Program-made: the position numbers and the translations under genes
Part shown: piece by piece, positions 37,101 to 42,688 of the stretch
How the letters are laid out: each line of letters starts with the position of its first letter
Position numbering within the stretch: position 1 is the first letter of the stretch
Assembly: GCF_900107045.1 (NCBI RefSeq)
Contig: NZ_FNON01000007.1
Span: forward strand, 310,001-374,000
Source of the DNA: Amycolatopsis xylanica
GTDB lineage: Bacteria > Actinomycetota > Actinomycetes > Mycobacteriales > Pseudonocardiaceae
Direction of reading: 5' to 3'
DNA length: 64,000 nt
The notes under the pieces: model-generated
The model's input: the letters and a program-made list of their open reading frames with translations, nothing else
Databases searched by the model: none
Told to the model about the DNA's origin: nothing

Positions 37101-38996
37101 CTCTGTGGACTCGGCGAGGATGACCGCGCGGTTGGTCAGCGTCGCACGGGTGTGCGTGAGCGAGTACGCGTAGTCGGCGATAGTGGCGCGCGGGTTTTCG
37201 TCCACAAAGGACACGAGACGTTCGGCCTGCGCGCGCAGCGCCTGCTCGGTCTTGCCGGAGACGACCAGCGGGGTGAGCACCGCGGGCGCCTCGGTGTGCT
37301 CGGCCTCTTCGACCGCGGGCGGCTCTTCGAGGATCGCGTGCGCGTTGGTGCCGCTGATGCCGAACGACGAGATGCCCGCGCGACGCGGACGGCCGTTGGG
37401 CTCCCAGGCGACCGGCTCGGTGAGCAGCTTGACGTCACCGGCCGACCAGTCGACGTTCGGCGTCGGCGCGTCGATGTTCAGCGACTTCGGCATCCGGCCG
37501 TGCTTCATCGCCATGATCATCTTGATCATGCTGGCGACACCGCCCGCGGCCTGGGTGTGGCCGAGGTTGGGCTTGCTCGAACCGAGCCAGAGGGGGTGTC
37601 CCTCGGAGCGGCCCTTGCCGTAGGTGGCGAGGATGGCCTGCGCCTCGATCGGGTCACCGAGCTTGGTGCCGGTGCCGTGCGCGTCGACCACGTCGACGTC
37701 GTCGGAGGTGTACCCGGCGACCGCGAGCGCCTGGCGGATCAGGCGCTGCTGCGAGGTGCCACTGGGCGCGGTGAGACCGTTGGACGCGCCGTCCTGGTTG
37801 ACCGCGGTGGAGCGCACGATGGCGAGCACGTTGTGCCCGTTGGCGACGGCGTCCGAGAGCCGCTCGACAACGAGAAGGCCGATGCCCTCGGAGAACCCGG
37901 TGCCATCGGCCGCGGCCGCGAAGGCCTTGACATGCCCGTCGGGCGCTAGGCCGCGCTGACGGCTGAAGCTGGTGAAGATGCCGGGGCTGCCCATGACGCA
38001 GACGCCACCGACGAGCGCGAGCTGCGTCTCGCCACGGCGCAGCGCCTGGCTCGCGAGGTGGAGACTCACGATCGCGCCGGAGCACGCGGTGTCGACGGTG
38101 ACCGCGGGGCCCTCGAAGCCGAAGACGTACGCGACGCGGCCGGAGGTGACGCTGGGGGCGGTACCGGTCATCAGGTACGCGTCAAGGCCCTCAGGGGCTT
38201 CGTGAACCCTTACCCCGTACTCGTGGACTTCGGCGCCGACGTAGACGGAGGCCTGAGTGCCCTTGAGAGTCGTCGGGTCGATGCCGGCGTGTTCCAAGGC
38301 TTCCCAAGCAGCTTCGAGCGTCACGCGCTGCTGGGGGTCCATGGCGACGGCTTCCTTCGGGCTGATGCCGAAGAAGTCCGCGTCGAAGTCGGGAGCGTCG
38401 GGCAGGAAGCCACCCTTGGTGACATAGCTCTTGCCCGGTTCCTCCGGGTTCTCGTCGAACATCGTGTCGAGCGCCCAGCCGCGGTTGTCCGGGAACTCGC
38501 CCAGCACCTCGCGGCCCTCGTCGACCAGCCGCCACAGGTCGTCGGCGTTGAGCACCCCGCCGGGGAACTTGCACGAGATGCCGACAATGGCGATCGGCTC
38601 GTCGTCCGCGTACGAGGCGATCTGCTGCGTGGCGACGGCATCCTCTGGCGCGAGCCCCAGCACCTCGGTCCGCACGTAGGCGGCGAGCGCGGCCGCGGTC
38701 GTGTAGTCGAAGACGACGGTCGGCGGCAACGCCAGCCCGGTGGCGGTGTTGAGCCGCTGGTGCAGGTCGACCAGCGCGAGCGAGTCCAGCCCGATGTCCC
38801 GGAACGCGCGCTCGGCGTCGACGATGGTCTTGCTGTCCGGCCGGATCTTCCGCAGGGCATCGGTGGCCTGCTTGACCACCAGCTCGGTCAGCAACCGGAG
38901 CTGCTCCGAGGTCGGCAGCGCCTCCAAACGGCGTACCAACGCCTGCTTGTCCGGCTGTTCTACGGTGTCAGAAACCACGTTGCCGGGCTCGCTCAT
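22191..38996 (-). CDS. giant modular PKS: loading ACP, modules 1-3, triple terminal ACP
   Basis: 5601 residues, ATG 38996 behind GGAG. Loading ACP (Ser72), as in VinP1, receives the amino-acyl starter from the stand-alone acyltransferase. Module 1: KS Cys305 (CSGAI instead of CSSSL), AT Ser756, DH His1062, KR Tyr1620 (LAD for LDD), ACP Ser1790. Module 2: KS Cys2022, AT Ser2471, DH His2768, KR Tyr3334 (VADN where B-types have VLDD), ACP Ser3502. Module 3: KS Cys3734, AT Ser4174, DH His4478 (with LDAALS, lacking the usual His/Gln), KR Tyr5081 with LDD, then three ACPs (Ser5255, Ser5371, Ser5490). All ATs carry GHSIGE and HAFH, so malonyl-CoA. ATs 2 and 3 contain the palindromic element, each with a TTA codon (Leu2391, Leu4101). 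Predicted product: starter plus three C2 units with conjugated alkenes. Confidence 0.95.
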   Translation of the reverse strand: MSEPGNVVSDTVEQPDKQALVRRLEALPTSEQLRLLTELVVKQATDALRKIRPDSKTIVDAERAFRDIGLDSLALVDLHQRLNTATGLALPPTVVFDYTTAAALAAYVRTEVLGLAPEDAVATQQIASYADDEPIAIVGISCKFPGGVLNADDLWRLVDEGREVLGEFPDNRGWALDTMFDENPEEPGKSYVTKGGFLPDAPDFDADFFGISPKEAVAMDPQQRVTLEAAWEALEHAGIDPTTLKGTQASVYVGAEVHEYGVRVHEAPEGLDAYLMTGTAPSVTSGRVAYVFGFEGPAVTVDTACSGAIVSLHLASQALRRGETQLALVGGVCVMGSPGIFTSFSRQRGLAPDGHVKAFAAAADGTGFSEGIGLLVVERLSDAVANGHNVLAIVRSTAVNQDGASNGLTAPSGTSQQRLIRQALAVAGYTSDDVDVVDAHGTGTKLGDPIEAQAILATYGKGRSEGHPLWLGSSKPNLGHTQAAGGVASMIKMIMAMKHGRMPKSLNIDAPTPNVDWSAGDVKLLTEPVAWEPNGRPRRAGISSFGISGTNAHAILEEPPAVEEAEHTEAPAVLTPLVVSGKTEQALRAQAERLVSFVDENPRATIADYAYSLTHTRATLTNRAVILAESTEDFVKGLRAVADGQKKAPGVHVGAAIGGRTAFLFTGQGSQRLAMGKELIDKYPVFAKAFENAVGYLDLQLEVSLWDVVFAEEDLPEGELINQTMYAQSALFAIEVALYRLLESWGVKPDYLAGHSIGELAAAHVAGVLSLDDAATLVAARGRLMQELPTGGAMVALQASEEEVLPWLNGHEDKVSIAAINGPNSVVISGDHHTVMEITGRFQADGRKTKQLRVSHAFHSPLMEPMLAEFHKVARILKYNAPKIPVVSNVTGRLATAEELCSPDYWVQHVRGAVRFRDGIAWLEEQGTTTFVELGPDAVLAAMGQECVSDSAIKFVATLRRNREENPELLGALAQVHANGVKVDWAAFLKNHGGRKITLPTYAFQRKRFWLEKPESGGDASSLGLLAAQHPLLGAVVGLAGNDGVVLTGRVSLRAQPWLGDHVISGVPLLPGTAYVELAVRAGDHVGCDLLEELTLEAPMVLPDNGGLALQVVVGDADSTNRRSVDFYSRGEDAPLDAPWVRHASGVLTSGAPAPTFGLAEWPPAGGEKIDISTLYADITNQGYGYGATFQGLKAAWKADGVVYAEVALPESVKNDAANFGLHPALLDAVLHATDFASPEPVSDETRLPFAWNGVALHSVGAASLRVRIEHTGKDAVSLHIADATGAPVATIERFLLREVSAEQLAAAQAGNKDSLYQVQWTPLALGEPTEEPTPFEALGDDVPEYVLAKVEPAEGDTPAAVRTVVNKVVGLLQTWLSDDRFANSKLVVATDGGVSTDGTPAELTQAPVWGLVRAAQAENPDRFVLVDGPGPYSAALATGEPELALRNGELFVPRLTAIPTPDAGQPWAGAGTVLVTGGTGGLGALLARHLVTEHGVTHLLLTSRRGADAPGATELKAELGELGAEVTIAACDVADRAALTGLLASVPADHPLTGVVHTAGTLADCLVGSLTEERVDHVLRPKVDAAWHLHELTKDRALEVFALYSSTAGILDGAGQGNYAAANVFMDALVRHRRAAGLPGTALAWGLWAGDAGMGADLDEAAIGRIRRLGLDPLYPAESLALFDRALTGEEANVVPVRVDAKALAARKDLPALLRGLVRTPVRRAAASAGSGPVSVEVSLAAQLSGLSDADREGAILELVTAQVAGTLGHDSADAIDANRAFTDIGFDSLAAVELRNRLNSATGLRLTATLIFDYPTPRALAKHIGSKVSTVESAPKSKKPKVAVVTDEPIAIVGMACRYPGDITSPEQLWDLVAAGADGVNLFPNDRGWDVESLYDPEPGKGGKSSTREGGFLYDAAEFDPEFWGISPREAQAMDPQQRLLLETSWEAFERAGIDPQSMRGSNTGVFAGVMYHDWGTRLGEVSEEIAGYLGNGSLASVVSGRVSYVLGLEGPAVTVDTACSSSLVALHWAIQALRQGECGLALAGGVTVMSTPDTFIDMNRQGGLASDGRCKSFAAAADGTGWGEGSGMLVLERLSDAKKNGRKILAVVRGSAVNQDGASNGLTAPNGPSQQRVIEKALASAGLSAADIDTVEAHGTGTTLGDPIEAQALINTYGQERPASGTPLLLGSIKSNLGHTQAAAGVAGIIKMVKAMEHGVLPKTLHVDAPSPNVDWEAGAVELLTEAVDWPDNGHARRAGVSSFGISGTNAHVIIEQAPDAPAPANPEPNAGLVPWVISGKTAQALQGQASRLKSFVEDSGDVTAIGRSLATTRASLDHRAVVVGADRDELLRGLEAIADGTGGIVDSVRDGKLAFLFTGQGAQRLGMGRDLAGFTPRDKAGFIPFSEALDAVVAELDKHLDRPLKEVMWGEDADLLSQTAYTQTSLFAIEVALYRLVESWGVKPDFVAGHSIGELAAAHVAGVLSLEDAAKLVAARGRLMGALPTGGAMVALQATEDEVTPFLTDAIGIAAINGPRSVVISGDEGVALELKARFEADGRKTTRLKVSHAFHSALMDPMLDEFREIASSLTYNAPKIPVVSNVTGELGDVTNAEYWVTHVRNAVRFADGVKYLAGRNVTTFVELGPDAVLTAMGQDSAENAGFIPVLRRDRDEDRELLSALGKAYARGIEVDWTKFFGAGNGFVELPTYAFQRRRYWLDAAAGSGDVTSAGLETVDHPLLSAAVVSPEDGGVVLTGRVSIGTQAWIADHDVLGNLLLPGTGFVELAIRAADQVGCGKVDEIALEAPLILPPGTALALQVVVGAADASGTRPIAFYTRAENSEGSWTRHATGSVSPNADAPGFDLTEWPPRGATPVLLEDPYARLVGRGYGYGPVFQNLKAAWRRGEDVFAEVVLPEGSWAEAARFGLHPALLDSAMHADLFDAQGGLTSEETLLPFVWNGISLHAAGASSLRVHLRRVRGDEVSSIFVADSSGQPVATVESLVSRPVSAEQLDTARSGDQSLYRIVWNPVAKPASSGFPDLVSLNEVVDASAEVPALVLFSTASAAGDLPTGARSVTRSVLDVVQKWLADDRFANSKLVIVTHGAVAVDGTASDLSQAPVWGLVRAAQAENPDRFVLVDADDSAASHQALAAAATSGEPELALRDGEMLVPRLTKVSPSTVDEEPWSSEGTVLITGGTSGLGAIVARHLVTTQGVQNLVLTSRRGLEAPAAQGLKDELTELGASVDVVAADVTDKAALSTVLSGIEDLRGVVHAAGVADNGLIGTLTPERVDSVLLPKVDAAWYLHELTKDLPLTAFVLFSSAGGLVLPSGQANYAAANVFLDALAANRQAAGLPASALAFGMWAVNTGLGDIQASDLDRMNRLGLPALTVDEGLALFDAALAADEACLVPIRVDGAALKARTDEIPALLRGLVRGGTTRRAAAQAGSGNTNALAQRLAGLSEAEADKVLLDLVRTHVSAVLGHSGAEAVAPDKAFKELGFDSLAAVELRNALNGATGLKLPATLVFDYPTSKIVAEFVKEKLGGAQASIPKTITTAAVSDDEPIAIVGISCRFPGGVQSAEDLWNLVAEGRDAVTPFPAGRGWDAQAIYDPEPGTPGKTYAIEGCFLHDATEFDPEFFGIMPREALAMDPQQRLLLQSAWEAFERAGIDPTTMRGSQTGVYAGVMYHDYGSRPGQVPEDLQAYLGNGSAGSIASGRVAYSLGLEGPAVTVDTACSSSLVALHMAVQALRSGEVGMALAGGVTVMPTPEIFVDFSQQRGLAADGRCKAFAGAADGTGWSEGVGLLLIERLSDAQANGHPVLAVIRSSAINQDGASNGLTAPNGPSQQRVIQRALAQAGLSYADVDMVEGHGTGTRLGDPIEAQALLATYGQGRPEDRPLWLGSIKSNIGHAQAAAGVSGVIKMIMAIRHGMMPKTLHVDQPSPNVDWTAGAVKLLTEAREWKENGHPRRGAVSSFGLSGTNAHIILEQAPAFSEPERPEVVAPTPIVPLVVSAKTAKQLPEQATALRAFIESTEADLTDVAFSLATSRAALEHRAVVLAGDREAALSGLDALAIRGAADSAGLTAFLFTGQGAQRLGMGRDLAGFIPVFAEALDAVVAELDKHLDRPLKEVMWGDDADLLSQTAYTQTSLFAIEVALFRTLESWGIRPDVLVGHSIGELAAAHVAGVLNLADAAKLVAARGRLMQALPTGGAMVAIQATEDQVTPHLIDGVSIAAINGPTSVVVSGDEAAAVAIGEHFKAEGRKVTRLKVSHAFHSPLMEPMLAEFRTVAESLTYGTPKISIVSNVTGAAAKDEHLASADYWVGHVREAVRFAEGIATLEAQGVTRFVELGPDGVLTAMAQGALETSELLSVPTLRKGRDEVETLLTAVAKLHAAGITPDWQQFFKGSNARRIELPTYVFEKRTFWLDIQPEAGGDIGSLGLQSAQHPLLSAVVASPEGDSVTLTGRLSIETHSWIADHDVLGTVLLPGTGYVELALRAAEEVGCEVVEELIIEALMPLPQVGGVQIQVTVGPLDETDRREIAIYSRFEDAPSHVQWTRHVSGNLLRTGKPAVANLGEWPPAGSEVVDISDVYEYLTSQGYHYGPMFRGLRAIWAKGKEIYAEVALPDDARDHAAQFRVHPSMLDAALSATDFLGGRKPQDIGASQLPFSWSGVGLYDGGKAKLRCRINWVSSDSNVGSDAVKMELFDTSGNPVLQVESLVVRAVTPDRVAAAAAASTGSRERESMYRVGWSQLPLGGALMQTSSDGWAVIGDVPAGLGDGAVSYVDFAALVKADAVPPVVVYPVPQAGGDVPAAVRSNVLGTLKLIQDFLAEPKLSDSRLIVLTEGAVSIDGSDVDIAQSPVWGLVRAAQAENPDRFLLVDYDAAESSARSLPAVAAQDEPESAVRIVVSAKGSEMKIPRLGNVSATEAESGPPWTANGTILITGGTSGLGALLAKHLVTVHGARKLLLTSRRGLDAPGAKELRDELAALGVDVTVAAADVADRDQVAKLVAEHPIDAVIHAAGVLDDSVISKMTPEQVEKVLRPKVDAAWNLHELTKDLKAFVLFSSTAGLTDSAGQGNYAAANAFLDGLAQHRKAAGLPASSLVWNLWSSAGGMVDKLTPAVLARLARNGVPALSSAEGLVLFDEAVSLADAVLVPIRLDTAALAEVVDEVSALFRTVAKSTVKRVSTAAPQQAAAPAAAPAGSLEQRLAALGDEERERAIVDLVRTHVAAVRHDEPDNIDTSKGFTELGLDSLAAIELRNRLQTATGLRLPATLMFDYPKPVSLAKFLLEELTPGIAASTPVPVAAAPAPAVTLPAGGSLVQRLAGLSEDERERAVVDLVRTHVAAVRHDEPENIDTSKGFTELGLDSLAAIELRNKLQAATKLRLPATLMFDYPKPVSLAKFLLEELSPGIAASAPIPVTAAPAPVAAPVVIPAGGTLVQRLAVLAAAERERAVLDLVRTHVAAVRHDEPENIDTSKGFTELGLDSLAAIELRNKLQTATKLRLPATLMFDYPKPAVLAKFLLEELTPGISAVPVQAAPDPEEASIRQTLAAIPVAKLKESGLLESLMELANGKQDPGAAIADMGIDDLVKAALAGE
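22391..23380 (-). repeat. tandem triplication of the module 3 ACP
   Basis: Three ACP copies with spacings of 116 and 119 residues share long near-identical stretches (each has HVAAVRHDEP, NIDTSKGFTELGLDSLAAIE and LMFDYPKP) and are joined by Ala/Pro linkers. The similarity extends to DNA level, pointing to recent duplication. All three keep the phosphopantetheine serine in GLDSL. Confidence 0.93.
26679..26702. repeat. single-unit palindromic element in AT of module 3
   Basis: 24 bp CGGGATAAAGC CTGC TAAATCCCG, on the gene strand RDLAGFIP, replacing residues that read RELHAAFP in other ATs. It contains a TTA codon at 26694-26696. Confidence 0.85.
31785..31833. repeat. double-unit palindromic element in AT of module 2
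   Basis: 49 bp encoding RDLAGFTPRDKAGFIP, eight residues longer than the single-unit version. It contains a TTA codon at 31824-31826. It is closely similar to the double unit in the carboxylase epsilon-subunit gene. Confidence 0.88.
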
Positions 38997-39057
38997 CTAC
39001 GCACTCCACGCTAGAAACCGTTCTTGCGGACAGGAATCAGCCTTCGCCAGTAACGGC

Positions 39058-39103
39058 ACCGTACGGCCGAAAAAGAACCCAGCCACACCCCTACCGCCCC
39101 CTA
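39058..39103 (-). promoter_or_regulatory. cluster-type promoter of the giant PKS operon
   Basis: Minus strand: TAGGGG (39103-39098), four bases, TAGGGG (39093-39088), a 24-base spacer, TACGGT (39063-39058), leaving about 55 bases of leader before the PKS start. Boxes and spacing are the same as for the P450, VOC and starter genes. Confidence 0.75.
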
Positions 39104-39172
39104 AGCGACCACCCAAAAACCAGGGCGGACCAGCGGGGCGAACAGCGGGCGCCGGATCATGCTTCCTGTACG

Positions 39173-39186
39173 TACAAACGTCTAGC
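39173..39186 (-). promoter_or_regulatory. shared motif ACAWRCGTCTWRC upstream of the PKS operon
   Basis: TACAAACGTCTAGC, immediately after a GTACGTAC palindrome, 177 bases before the PKS start and upstream of the TAGGGG boxes. Confidence 0.5.
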
Positions 39187-39202
39187 GACTCTGGGGCTTA
39201 CG

Positions 39203-39254
39203 GGGGTCGTGAGTGCCGCGGCCGGTTCTAACCGGCCGTGCCACTCACGACCCC
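39203..39254. repeat. interspersed palindrome (GGTTCTAACC family)
   Basis: Long inverted repeat with imperfect positions in the middle of each arm. It is one of two adjacent copies between the PKS promoter and the end of the mutase gene. Confidence 0.85.
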
Positions 39255-39271
39255 GGATGCGCAAGCCAAGC

Positions 39272-39323
39272 GGGGTCGTGCGCGTTGCGGGCGGTTCTAA
39301 CCGCCCGCAACGCGCACGACCCC
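39272..39323. repeat. interspersed palindrome (GGTTCTAACC family), perfect copy
   Basis: Perfect 25-bp arms (39272-39296 and 39299-39323) around CT. It may terminate the leftward mutase operon. The rest of the gap to 39493 shows only short direct repeats (AGCCAAGACAAA twice near 39420-39445). Confidence 0.88.
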
Positions 39324-39493
39324 ATGGACTACCGCCTGGAGAAGCCAGACCGGGCGAAGCCGGTCAGCGGGACGTCCCGCCTCCTTTCCGTGATCTCCAG
39401 CGTTGACGAAGCCAAAGTCAGCCAAGACAAAGCAGCCAAGACAAAACCCAGCCGGGCCACCCCGAGCAGCCCGGCGCGAAACCGAAATCCGGG

Positions 39494-40828
39494 CTAGCCG
39501 CCCACGCGGTCCGCCCAGAGCTCCCCGGGCGCCCACGAGGCGCAGTCGAATTCGCCGCGCACGTACTGCAGGTCGCGCAGGAGGTCGGTGGAGGTGGCCT
39601 TCTTGGAGATCCGGCGTGACACCAGCTTCCCGAGTGGCAGCGAGCCGATCTCCGACCACCGGAGCCAGCCGCGCTCGTCGATGTAGCTGCGGGTGCGGCC
39701 CATGTTGTCCGGGTGCACGCAGTACGGGATGTCCATGTAGCCGTACTTGAACGCGAGGAGCAGCGCGTGGCCGACGTCGGCGTCCAAGTTCAGCACCGCG
39801 TCGACGATGGCCTTGGCCTCGAGGTAGGTCTCGGTGTCCTCGCCGTAATAGCCGACCGCGGGTGATTTGGTGCGGGCGGCGACGCCGCTCGCGTATTCGA
39901 GTGCCTCGACGTTTTCGGCGACCACGGGAATGCGCTTCGACTCGGCTTTCGTTTTCACGATGATGCGCTCGGCGCCGCACGTTACCCCGAGTTCAGCTGC
40001 TTGTCCCAATAGACGGTAGGCACCGTCCTCCGTTGTCGGATATACTCCCATGTAGGCATAAATCACCACATGGACATTTTCGGTGGGGACCAGCTCGTGG
40101 CAAAGCCGGCGCAAGGCGAAAACACCTTCGATGTCCTGCACCATGTTGGTCTGCTGCGCGTAGCTCACGGAAATGGACCGCAGACCATGCTGATAAAAGA
40201 ACATCGCCTCGAGCACGGCCATCGCGATGAGCTGGCTCGGTGGGCACAGCTGGCCCATCATGCAGCCGCCGAACGACTCCAGATGCGGCTCCACGCCGAT
40301 CTCGCGTAGCTGCGCGAACAGGTCGCTGCACTCCTCCCAGTTGCGCATCGAGTCGGCCAGCGGGGTGCGCCCGTACGGCAGGCAGTACGACACCGGACCG
40401 CCCTCGGTCGCGTTCAAGCGCAGCGCCATCATCGCCGAGAAGATGTCGCGCGGGGTCGCCGATCCGTGCCGGATCTGCACCGGGAAATCCTGGCCCCACG
40501 TGCCGGCGAGCACGTGCCGCGTGACCTTGCGGGGATGGTTGACGATCGGGTAGCCGTTGAGCCCGATCCCTTCACGGAGCGCCGTGTCGGCGGCCTTGAG
40601 GTTGCCGACCCGGGTGTAGCTGTCGAGCGTGATGGTGCCCACCGTGGTGGCGTTGGCCGCCTTGGTGGCCATGAGTCCGGCGCGCATCTCTTCCGGGGCG
40701 CTGATGCCCATGCGCGGCTGGACGACGAGGCCGCCGGAGGCGGCCCCGCCCATCTTGCGGACGAAGGCTCCGAAATCGACCGGCGTCTCCGCCAGTTCGG
40801 AGCCCTCGTCCGGGACGACCGTGATCAT
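39494..40828 (-). CDS. glutamate mutase large (epsilon) subunit, VinI-like
   Basis: 444 residues, slightly shorter than fermentation-type GlmE (about 480). Family segments include GGLVVQPRMGISAPEEMRAG, the substrate-binding RHGSATPRDIFSAM, the ALRLNATEGGPVSYCLPYGR region, and NMVQDIEGVFALRRL. With the B12-binding subunit it converts L-glutamate to (2S,3S)-3-methylaspartate using adenosylcobalamin. It starts at ATG 40828, overlapping the small-subunit stop by four bases, so subunits are made in fixed ratio. It is the last gene of the VinN-VinO-VinH-VinI-like operon. Confidence 0.93.
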   Translation of the reverse strand: MITVVPDEGSELAETPVDFGAFVRKMGGAASGGLVVQPRMGISAPEEMRAGLMATKAANATTVGTITLDSYTRVGNLKAADTALREGIGLNGYPIVNHPRKVTRHVLAGTWGQDFPVQIRHGSATPRDIFSAMMALRLNATEGGPVSYCLPYGRTPLADSMRNWEECSDLFAQLREIGVEPHLESFGGCMMGQLCPPSQLIAMAVLEAMFFYQHGLRSISVSYAQQTNMVQDIEGVFALRRLCHELVPTENVHVVIYAYMGVYPTTEDGAYRLLGQAAELGVTCGAERIIVKTKAESKRIPVVAENVEALEYASGVAARTKSPAVGYYGEDTETYLEAKAIVDAVLNLDADVGHALLLAFKYGYMDIPYCVHPDNMGRTRSYIDERGWLRWSEIGSLPLGKLVSRRISKKATSTDLLRDLQYVRGEFDCASWAPGELWADRVGG

Positions 40829-41355
40829 GCAACCCTCCGCAGCGGGGTGACGGTGGCGGTGCGGCGAGCCGTGCGTGCCGGGATCGACGCGACGAACGCC
40901 TTGAACTCCTCGACACCGCGGACACCGTCTTCGAACACGTCGTCGAAGCCGGCTTCGAGCAGCTCGTCGAGGAAGCTCGTGTCACCGCCCGCGGCGATGC
41001 CCAGCTTGCCACCGATGACCATCGGGGTGTCGCCCAGCGCCTCGCGGAGCTGGCCGACCACGCGCATGCCGTCCTGGTAGCCGTGGCCGTTGACACTGGA
41101 GATGACGACCATCGCCGGGTCGATGTCGCGGCATTCCGAAACCATCAGCTCGTCCGGCACGCACGGACCCAGGTTCACGACCTCATAGCCGAGCTCCTCG
41201 ATCAGCAACTGCAGGTAAACCAGGTTCCAGGTGTGCGAATCCGACGCGACACTGGTCACCACGACGGTTTCCTTCTCTGCGACCTGCGGGGCGTCGAATG
41301 GGCTGCAGCCCGGCAGGTAGGTCACCGTCGAGTTCTTGTTCAGCATGCTGGTCAT
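40825..41355 (-). CDS. glutamate mutase small (B12-binding) subunit, VinH-like
   Basis: 176 residues with the Rossmann-like cobalamin domain: VVVTSVASDSHTWN (cobalt-ligand His41), the SxL-like VVISSVNGHG and the GG motif MVIGGKLG. The classical DxHxxG reads D39-S-H-T-W-N44 here, with Asn replacing Gly. The N-terminal 30 residues and the Arg-rich tail are extensions over the minimal GlmS. Start ATG 41355 follows GGAG. Confidence 0.92.
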   Translation of the reverse strand: MTSMLNKNSTVTYLPGCSPFDAPQVAEKETVVVTSVASDSHTWNLVYLQLLIEELGYEVVNLGPCVPDELMVSECRDIDPAMVVISSVNGHGYQDGMRVVGQLREALGDTPMVIGGKLGIAAGGDTSFLDELLEAGFDDVFEDGVRGVEEFKAFVASIPARTARRTATVTPLRRVA

Positions 41356-41452
41356 GGTGTGCTCCGAATACTCTCACTCAGGCGGGATAAGCTCGACTAC
41401 ACGGCACGATTCACCCAGGCTGTGAATTTCCTGGCGCAATATCCATAAATGG

Positions 41453-42688
41453 TTATTGCGCCGCGGAACCCACCTGGTACGAACGTTCGTGCTCAATACG
41501 GGATACGGAAACCACTTCGTCTCCGCGGACGATGACCTCGGTCGGGGCGGGCCGTCCGAGGAACATCAACAGGCTGGCGGTGGGACCGTAGGCACCGACG
41601 TTCGGGATGACGACCGTGTCGCCCGGCTCGTAGATCGGGACCTCGATCTCTCGGCCGAGCAGGTCGCCCGGGGTGCACAGCGGTCCGGCCAGGCTCGCGC
41701 GTTCGGTCTTCTCTCCGGTTTCGACGGCGACCGCGACCGGCAGCAACCTGCCGAGCCCCGACATGCCACCGAAGGCGTTGATCCCGGTGTCGAGAATGAC
41801 GAACTTGCGGCCGCGGCTGACCTTGACGTTGCTGACGCTCGCCAGCAGCGTGCCGCTGGCGCCGATCAGGAACCGGCCCGACTCACAGGCGAGCTGGGGA
41901 CCGTTCGTCCGCCAGTTCGGGAAATGCGTGTCGAGCGCGTTGGCCAGTTCGTCCCGGAGCTTGGGGTAATGCCCCCGCACGCCCGGAACGCCGTAGGGGC
42001 TGGTGAAGCCGCCCCCGATGTCGAGGAACTTGAGCTCCAGACCGAGGTCCGCCTGCAACTGCGCCGCCAGAGCGATGGTGCCCTGGAACTCGGCGATCAG
42101 GCTTTCCTCGTCCTTCGCGTTGCTCAGCGGGAAGAAGTGGAACCCCGTGAGCTCGACGTCCTCGATCGCCCGCAGCTCAGGCATGACCTCCGGCAGCACC
42201 TCGGCGTCGAAACCGAACTGCGAGGGGGTGCCGGTCATGCGGATGCCCGTCGACGCGCTCGCCGTGGAACTGTTGACCCGCAACAGGATCTCGGCGACAG
42301 CGCCCAGTTCCTTCGCGACGGCCGCGACGCGCTGGACGTCGGTGACCGAGTCGGTCGAGAACTTGCGGACACCCTTGCTGATGGCTTCGTGAAGCTCACC
42401 GTAGGTCTTCGCCGGTCCGGTGTAGAGGAAGTCCTCTCCGGAGTATCCGGCGGCGAGACCGGCGGCCAGTTCACCGGTTGAGCTGATCTCGGGGTGGAGC
42501 CTGCCCCCCGAGCCCTCCCGCAGCGCCCGGACGAGTTCCGGGTGCGGGTTCGCCTTCAACGCGTAGAACAGTTTGAACTCTTCAGGCAGCGCGGCGAGCA
42601 GTTCGTCGCGTGCGGCTTGGACCTCGTTGAGGTCGTAGACGTAGGTCGGCGTGCCGAACTTCTCGGCCAGCTCATGGAATCGGGTCAC
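41453..42688 (-). CDS. PLP-dependent decarboxylase (fold III), VinO/BtrK-like
   Basis: 411 residues, GTG 42688 overlapping the upstream adenylation-gene stop (GTGA). PLP Lys45 lies in FYALKANPHP; the phosphate-binding GGG is residues 224-226 (LDIGGGF); E268-S-G-R follows, and Cys337 in GPLCTPGD is the active-site Cys of ornithine/diaminopimelate decarboxylase relatives. BtrK and VinO act on ACP-bound amino acids. The expected reaction here is removal of the alpha-carboxylate of 3-methylaspartyl-ACP, giving 3-aminoisobutyryl-ACP. Confidence 0.92.
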   Translation of the reverse strand: MTRFHELAEKFGTPTYVYDLNEVQAARDELLAALPEEFKLFYALKANPHPELVRALREGSGGRLHPEISSTGELAAGLAAGYSGEDFLYTGPAKTYGELHEAISKGVRKFSTDSVTDVQRVAAVAKELGAVAEILLRVNSSTASASTGIRMTGTPSQFGFDAEVLPEVMPELRAIEDVELTGFHFFPLSNAKDEESLIAEFQGTIALAAQLQADLGLELKFLDIGGGFTSPYGVPGVRGHYPKLRDELANALDTHFPNWRTNGPQLACESGRFLIGASGTLLASVSNVKVSRGRKFVILDTGINAFGGMSGLGRLLPVAVAVETGEKTERASLAGPLCTPGDLLGREIEVPIYEPGDTVVIPNVGAYGPTASLLMFLGRPAPTEVIVRGDEVVSVSRIEHERSYQVGSAAQ

